Assembly (NCBI GenBank): GCA_037126765.1
Contig: JBBCBC010000026.1
Span: 29,187,698 to 29,251,697 of the forward strand
Source: Stenogyne calaminthoides
Lineage: Eukaryota > Streptophyta > Magnoliopsida > Lamiales > Lamiaceae
DNA length: 64,000 bases
Direction: 5' to 3'
Shown here piece by piece: positions 59,301-64,000 of the stretch. Both the position numbers and the translations under genes were made by a program. The notes under the pieces were generated by a model. The model worked only from the letters and a program-made list of their open reading frames with translations, did not search any database and was not told the origin of the DNA. The stretch's first letter is position 1. Each line of letters begins with the position of its first letter.

Positions 59301-59739
59301 CATTTCCTACACGACGGCACATTGCAACGCACAACGCACGCTGGATTGGTGACACCGCAATACCTACAAGCATGCTCAGTAAAGTCATCAAACACCTCAT
59401 CGTCAGCACCAGTATCTTCAAAGTTAAGGCCGTTCATCCCTGCTGCTAAAGACTCCACCACCCCCGTCTCCTTGTTATTACTGTTACTACTGTTATTATT
59501 CCTGCCACCAGAACTGATTCCGCCTCCACCGCCGCGTGTTTTACCAGTGGAGTGAGAGGCTTCAGAAGAAGGTAGAGCCTCCACAGTGGAGATAGAATCA
59601 GAGGGCGTCGGCCATGCGGAGGTAGACGAATAGGCTGTGAATGCTCCTGAAATTCGGCGTAATCAAAGTCCTCCTTGCTCTGTGTGTTTAACTCGAGGAA
59701 TGTGTAAGCGTCGTTGCCAGTGTCCGGCTGCAAATCCAT
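56391..59739 (-). pseudogene. Truncated UPF1 RNA helicase copy
   Basis: UPF1 drives nonsense-mediated decay. Twelve exons can be read on the minus strand with GT-AG junctions: 59739-59249, 59141-58887, 58803-58726, 58602-58552, 58480-58388, 58307-58212, 58027-57977, 57900-57806, 57578-57479, 56922-56800, 56718-56632, and 56525 to about 56490. The N-terminal Cys/His domain (CRYCGVTNPACVVRC, CRKWFC, ECYICGC) and Walker A (GPPGTGKT) are kept. Defects: a one-base frameshift after SQPIR in exon 1 (near 59625); loss of about 35 residues after NKVEE; loss of motif Ia (APSNVAVDQL) between exons 10 and 11; and truncation after TSEKSE. Walker B (DEST) and motifs III-VI are absent. The true gene must lie elsewhere. 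The neighbouring hAT-like element sits just beyond the break. Confidence 0.85.
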
Positions 59740-60395
59740 GGCTGGCTTTCTCTCCCACCAAAATAGAGGTGGAGGATAGGTTTCACGGAATTGCTGTGAG
59801 TCAGAGCAGTTGATCGAGAATTGGAATGAAGAAAGATGGAATTAGGGTTAGTGTTTGGTGATGAAATTGGGAAAGGGGTTAAGTAAGAGTTGAAATTATG
59901 GATCAGTGAACAACAGATTTTTTATGTGGAATATGCACGTTCCAGTTTCAAAGATCAAGTATTTAGCAATCTTATTTTCTCTCTTACATATACGTGTATA
60001 CATTATTCGCAACAATACTTACAAATAAATATTGTATTGAATGTAAGAAGAAAAAACAGCATAACATGTTGATGAAGGTTTAACAGAACGACCATCTTCA
60101 CCTAATCTGAATCAAGACAAGATTCCTAAATGAAATGAATAATTCTATACTTTAATACTCCACTATATTAATACATGCCACGGGGAAAGGAGGAGATGTG
60201 ATACTGTCGGGGATTTTAGCATTAGGGAAAGCGTTCGCAAAAGGCAGACACTCTCAAACGCCTCAAACTCGATATCCAGGGGAAGAGTGTGTTTGCTCAG
60301 GATATACCTCAGGGAATAACTTCAACAATAGCAGCAAACAATTTGACTTTTGTCATGCTTAATGAAAAGTTTATCCAGAGTGTTTAACAATATGC
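59740..60395. other. 5' flank of the UPF1 copy
   Basis: Contains the likely leader of the UPF1 copy (to about 59880) and otherwise unremarkable sequence. A GTGTTTAACAATATGC patch leads into the copia remnant. Confidence 0.4.
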
Positions 60396-60399
60396 AATT

Positions 60400-61254
60400 T
60401 TAAACACAAAAAGAACAACTAAAGCTACTCAATGAAATAATGCCCGAAAGGCAGACCCATATAATATGACCTACTCCAGCACAATAAAAACATACATACT
60501 CTTCAAATAAACCAGCTGATTTCTTTTGTTTAAGATTCAAAGGTTTTGTCAAAGAAGTTCCAGCTTTCACAAAAGAAATAGGTTTACAAGAAATTGGAGT
60601 ATCTTCAGAAGTTTTCTCAAAATCAAGTCCAGCAGTACCACATCTCCCAATTAATAAAGCATCATTCAATTCAATAATGCTAGCAGAAAACTTTTTAAAA
60701 CTTAGAGTAGTGCTTTTAAGTTCCATCTTTCAAAACAAAAATTTCCACATCTTTTTTAGTTAAATGAACTTCAAGCTTCACAAGATTTTCTTTCAAATCT
60801 GAATTTTCTAAAGATAAGGAATTCAACACTTGTTTTTTAGTTTCTAAATCAGATTTAAACTTCAGATATTCAGAGTTACATTCAGCAGAACTTGATGTTT
60901 CACTATTCAGAATAGGTCCAGCAAAATAGTTAATCTCAAAATCATATTTACTGAATGTAGTTTAAGATGTTGTGACAACATCTGAATCTGCTTCAGACCA
61001 ATAATCATCGAGATCATCATCAAATGTATCTTCATAAACTATTCTAGCAGACATAGCACTTAGTTCACATTTACCAGCATCAGTTTCATCATTAGAATCA
61101 TCACTTAAGGTAGCATTAAAGTTCATTTTTTTCCTAAGCAAAGTATTAGCACATTCATTAGCATAATGACCATATCCAGAACATGCATCACATTTAACTT
61201 TTTTCCTATACTCAGGGTCATATTTGAACTTGTTATCCTTATTAAACTGTCTAA
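60400..61254 (-). pseudogene. Ty1/copia gag remnant with zinc knuckles
   Basis: On the minus strand a segment reads FNKDNKFKYDPEYRKKVKCDACSGYGHYANEC, with a CX2CX4HX4C knuckle. It is followed by an acidic stretch (YEDTFDDDLDDYWSEADSD) and a stop near 60966. A Ser/Leu-rich coiled-coil part comes next, then in another frame (60726-60400) a second knuckle CFYCAGVGHIIWVC. The arrangement fits a gag-like copia polyprotein. It is broken by stops and a frame change, and no protease or polymerase follows in the window. Confidence 0.65.
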
Positions 61255-61454
61255 ACCCAACCCAAACTGCTACATTTATGCTTTTGGTTCTTGTTCGGGT
61301 TTAGAGCAGTTCCAGTTTACCGGTTCCGGTTGAGAACTACCAAACTGGCGTTTTGAACCGCCGTTCGGAACTGTTTGGTCAAGCCTAATATCAACTTCTA
61401 GTTCTTTCTCTCATGTCTACATTTTGTGTGCTTCATTTCTCATTACACATTTTG

Positions 61455-62505
61455 CCCATCTCAGTAGCCAATAGAGCTTTCATATTTTGTGTAGCCTGTC
61501 TAGTCTTCCCAAAGACCATGGAATCTAAATCTACATTATCTAACTATTTGTCAAAAACTTCTGGATTTTGCACATATCAGTAGCCAATATACCTTTCATA
61601 TAGCCTGTCTAGTTTTCTCAAAGACCATGAAATTTTATTTGCTTTCTATGTGTACATTATCTAAATATTTGCCAAAAACTTCTGAATTTTTAATCATAAT
61701 TGCTGCATAAAAAGTCTAGAATTTGCACATATCAGTAGCCAATACAGCTTTCATATAGACAATCTAGTTTGACAAAGTTTCATATGAAACTGGTTTACCG
61801 TGCACCACTCATACTATTGCTTGTAGAAACTAATGAGTGGTGTACGGTAAACCAGTTTCACATAAAACCTTCTCATTTAGTTTTCCCAAAGACCATGAAA
61901 TTTCTTTTGATTTCTAAGTGTAAATTATCTTACTATTTGCCAAAAACTTTTGAATTTTCAATCATAATTGTTGCATAAGAAGTCGAGATTTTGCACATAT
62001 CAGTAGCCAACACAGCTTTCATATAGCCTTTCAAGTTTACCCAAAGACCATGAAATTTCATTTTCTTTCTAAGTTTACATTATCTTACTACTTGCCTAAA
62101 ACTTCTGAATTTTAGAACTTAACTTCGGTGCTATATTGCAGTATGCATGTATTTATACATGTAGTTATCCTATAAACATCATCACCAATTATTCTCTCTA
62201 AAATGTCAATTGCTTCGTATAAAATCTACTCGTTTCTTTCTGGACCATACACCAGGTTTGGAACTATTTGGTCAAGCCTAGTATCAACTTCTACATTTTG
62301 TGTGCTTCAATACAGCTTTCATATTTCATATAGCCTATCTAGTTTTCCCAAAGACCATGAAATTTCTTTTGATTTCTAAATGTACATATTTTCAATCATA
62401 ATTGCTGCATAAAAGTCCTGAGTAGCTACTAGACCTTTCATATAGACTGTCTAGTTTTCCCAAAGACCATGAAATTTCATATTATCTAACTATTTGCCAA
62501 TTTTT
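61455..62505. repeat. Degenerate repeat array, about six units
   Basis: CCCAAAGACCATGAAATTT (or variants) occurs at about 61511, 61620, 61888, 62043, 62350 and 62462. CAGTAGCCAA(T/C)A(C/G)AGCTTTCATAT precedes most copies. TATTTGCCAAAAACTTCTGAATTTT follows several. Spacing ranges from 110 to 310 bp. The third unit is interrupted by the hairpin at 61785-61860. Confidence 0.85.
61785..61860. repeat. 76-nt hairpin inside the array
   Basis: 28-base arms TGAAACTGGTTTACCGTGCA... and the near-perfect complement (one mismatch) surround a 20-base loop. The structure is present in only one repeat unit. Confidence 0.9.
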
Positions 62506-64000
62506 TTTGAATTTTCAAACATAAAAAATCAATTCAATGTTTATCAACTTTCAGCAGGGCTCAATTTTCTAATGCATTAGCTACATGCCATTTTCTAAAC
62601 AATGAAACATATTCTCATACACCATTTCTCAAACACTTGGTGTGCACTAATTAAAGCATGAAGAATCACAATATATTATCAATTTAGCTAGGTTAAATAT
62701 CTAATGCCTGTACTAGATTTACAAATATTAAATGTAAATGAATAAAAAAATGGCAGTTTACTGAATTACATACTTTATTGCAGGATTGCAGGTTGATTGA
62801 AGCTTATCTCTATATATTATGAATTTAGCTATCTAATACTTGTACTAGATTTACAAATATTGAATGTAAATTACTAAATAACATACTTTGGTTGCTGGTT
62901 TTGAAGCTTTTTTTCAATCTTTGTTTGCTGAGTTGAATTGCTCGTTCTGCTCTCTGGAATGTGGGAATGTACCCTTCTTCTTAACCTACTCTATTGTCAA
63001 TAACAAAGTATTTTTATGAAATGGGGTCATTTCACAATCTAGCAGCGTATACATATTGGGCCTAAATATGGGCTGTTATGGGAGAAAATTAACAAATAAC
63101 AGTACTTATGTTTTGGTAATTCTGGAAATATAATAAGTTCCGTTTAGTTGGCAGATAGGTCTAGATAAGCGACTTAATGTCAAGTAATTGTTTGTTGACA
63201 AAGTATAGTATGCAAATTTGTATAGATACAAAAACTTTAATTTTCAACCAAATTCTATAATTGATGAATGTAATACAAAATTGAGTGGTTCATGCTCACT
63301 TTCTACCGACTAGTTCATGGTTCACCCAGCTCAAATAGGTCATAATCTAGGGTTAATTATTTAGTGTTTAGGGTGTAGTTGGTTGATTTATGACAATTTT
63401 ATAGATTTTCATCTCTACAAATGTGCACACTAGACCTACTCTTGTTTGTTTAGTTCGTTAAGTAATTGTTTGTTTAGTTCTTTGGATGAGAGCTCATAAT
63501 AGATATTCATTCCACATAAAAAAAAAATGTATTTTAATCTCATATTGAGGGACTAATCTAACCTATCACATATATAATCTTGTCCTATTGAATAGATTCA
63601 CAAGAATGAATTTTAGTTGTTTTAACTCAATTTCAAAGAATTTATGACATTTCAATAGGATAACTTCTTCATAACTTGTTCATACTCTAAAATTGTAACC
63701 ATTATACTTAAAAAAAATGATATTGTTCTTCTTATAAAATAATATTATTAGCATTTAATGATATGATATCAATTTATAAGTGTAATAGCATTAATTGATA
63801 AATATTATAATATTAATTTATAAGTGTAATAGTATAAACTTCGTACTGTGAACAACAAACCTAAGTTTTTGGCCCAATCTATTTAAAATCAATTACATTT
63901 ATTTTAAAATAAAGAAAAACTCAAATCAATATACTAATTTAACGCAAATTTCAATATAAATCTGTTTTATTTATTGAATTATGTATAGTTCATATTTTTT
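62506..64000. other. Intergenic, no gene recognised
   Basis: AT-rich. No gene or repeat of note was identified up to the window edge. Confidence 0.4.

Noticed and set aside
1..64000. CRISPR array, bacterial operon or origin
   Set aside because: Nothing of the sort is present; introns and plant gene families show a plant nuclear genome.

Overview
The window is nuclear DNA of a flowering plant, most likely a eudicot. It has AT-rich intergenic sequence, GT-AG introns, fragments of LTR and LINE retrotransposons, many MITE-like inverted repeats, and genes typical of land plants: a DYW-type PPR protein, a thylakoid FtsH protease, a class II trehalose-phosphate synthase, an Mpv17/PMP22 protein, a RING-H2 protein, an F-box protein and UPF1. 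I cannot name the species from the sequence alone.

Region by region. 1-10.7 kb is transposon-rich: a broken Ty3/gypsy integrase at the left edge, a gag-like coiled-coil reading frame on the minus strand (6.7-8.2 kb), and a deleted LINE reverse transcriptase (9.0-10.4 kb). Set into it are members of a small repeated gene family described below. 11.7-14.2 kb holds a three-exon ALP1/HARBI1-like domesticated transposase. 15.1-17.5 kb holds a PPR-DYW gene with an apparent one-base frameshift. 17.8-30.4 kb has no large gene; it contains a degenerate tandem array, a solo LTR with a perfect 5-bp target duplication, a further member of the small family (22.1-23.1 kb), a 465-bp direct duplication, and two elements with long inverted ends (one with a 9-bp target duplication). 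30.5-32.6 kb is an Mpv17/PMP22-family gene, 33.9-35.0 kb a RING-H2 gene, and 36.2-40.2 kb a VAR2/FTSH2-type chloroplast protease gene. 41.7-45.9 kb (minus) is a class II TPS gene with a damaged phosphatase-like exon. 46-53 kb is AT-rich with F-box relics and palindromic repeat clusters. 53.9-55.0 kb (minus) is an F-box gene. 56.4-59.7 kb (minus) is a truncated UPF1 copy beside an hAT-like element. 60.4-64 kb holds copia gag remnants and a repeat array.

The most unusual structure is a set of related two-exon units (near 1.7-2.8 kb, 3.7-4.1 kb, 8.6-8.9 kb and 22.1-23.1 kb). Each complete member has G-box (CACGTG) motifs upstream of a TATA box, a conserved leader, a reading frame of only 15-20 codons whose stop overlaps a GT splice donor, an intron of about 500 bp, and a conserved 3' block. 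They could be non-coding RNA genes or tiny-peptide genes. I do not recognise the family.

The large genes look functionally unrelated. Two serve chloroplast or organelle maintenance (FtsH, and PPR-DYW RNA editing), and the others serve sugar signalling, ubiquitin signalling and RNA quality control. Exon coordinates were read by eye from splice signals and protein-family memory; no alignment was run.
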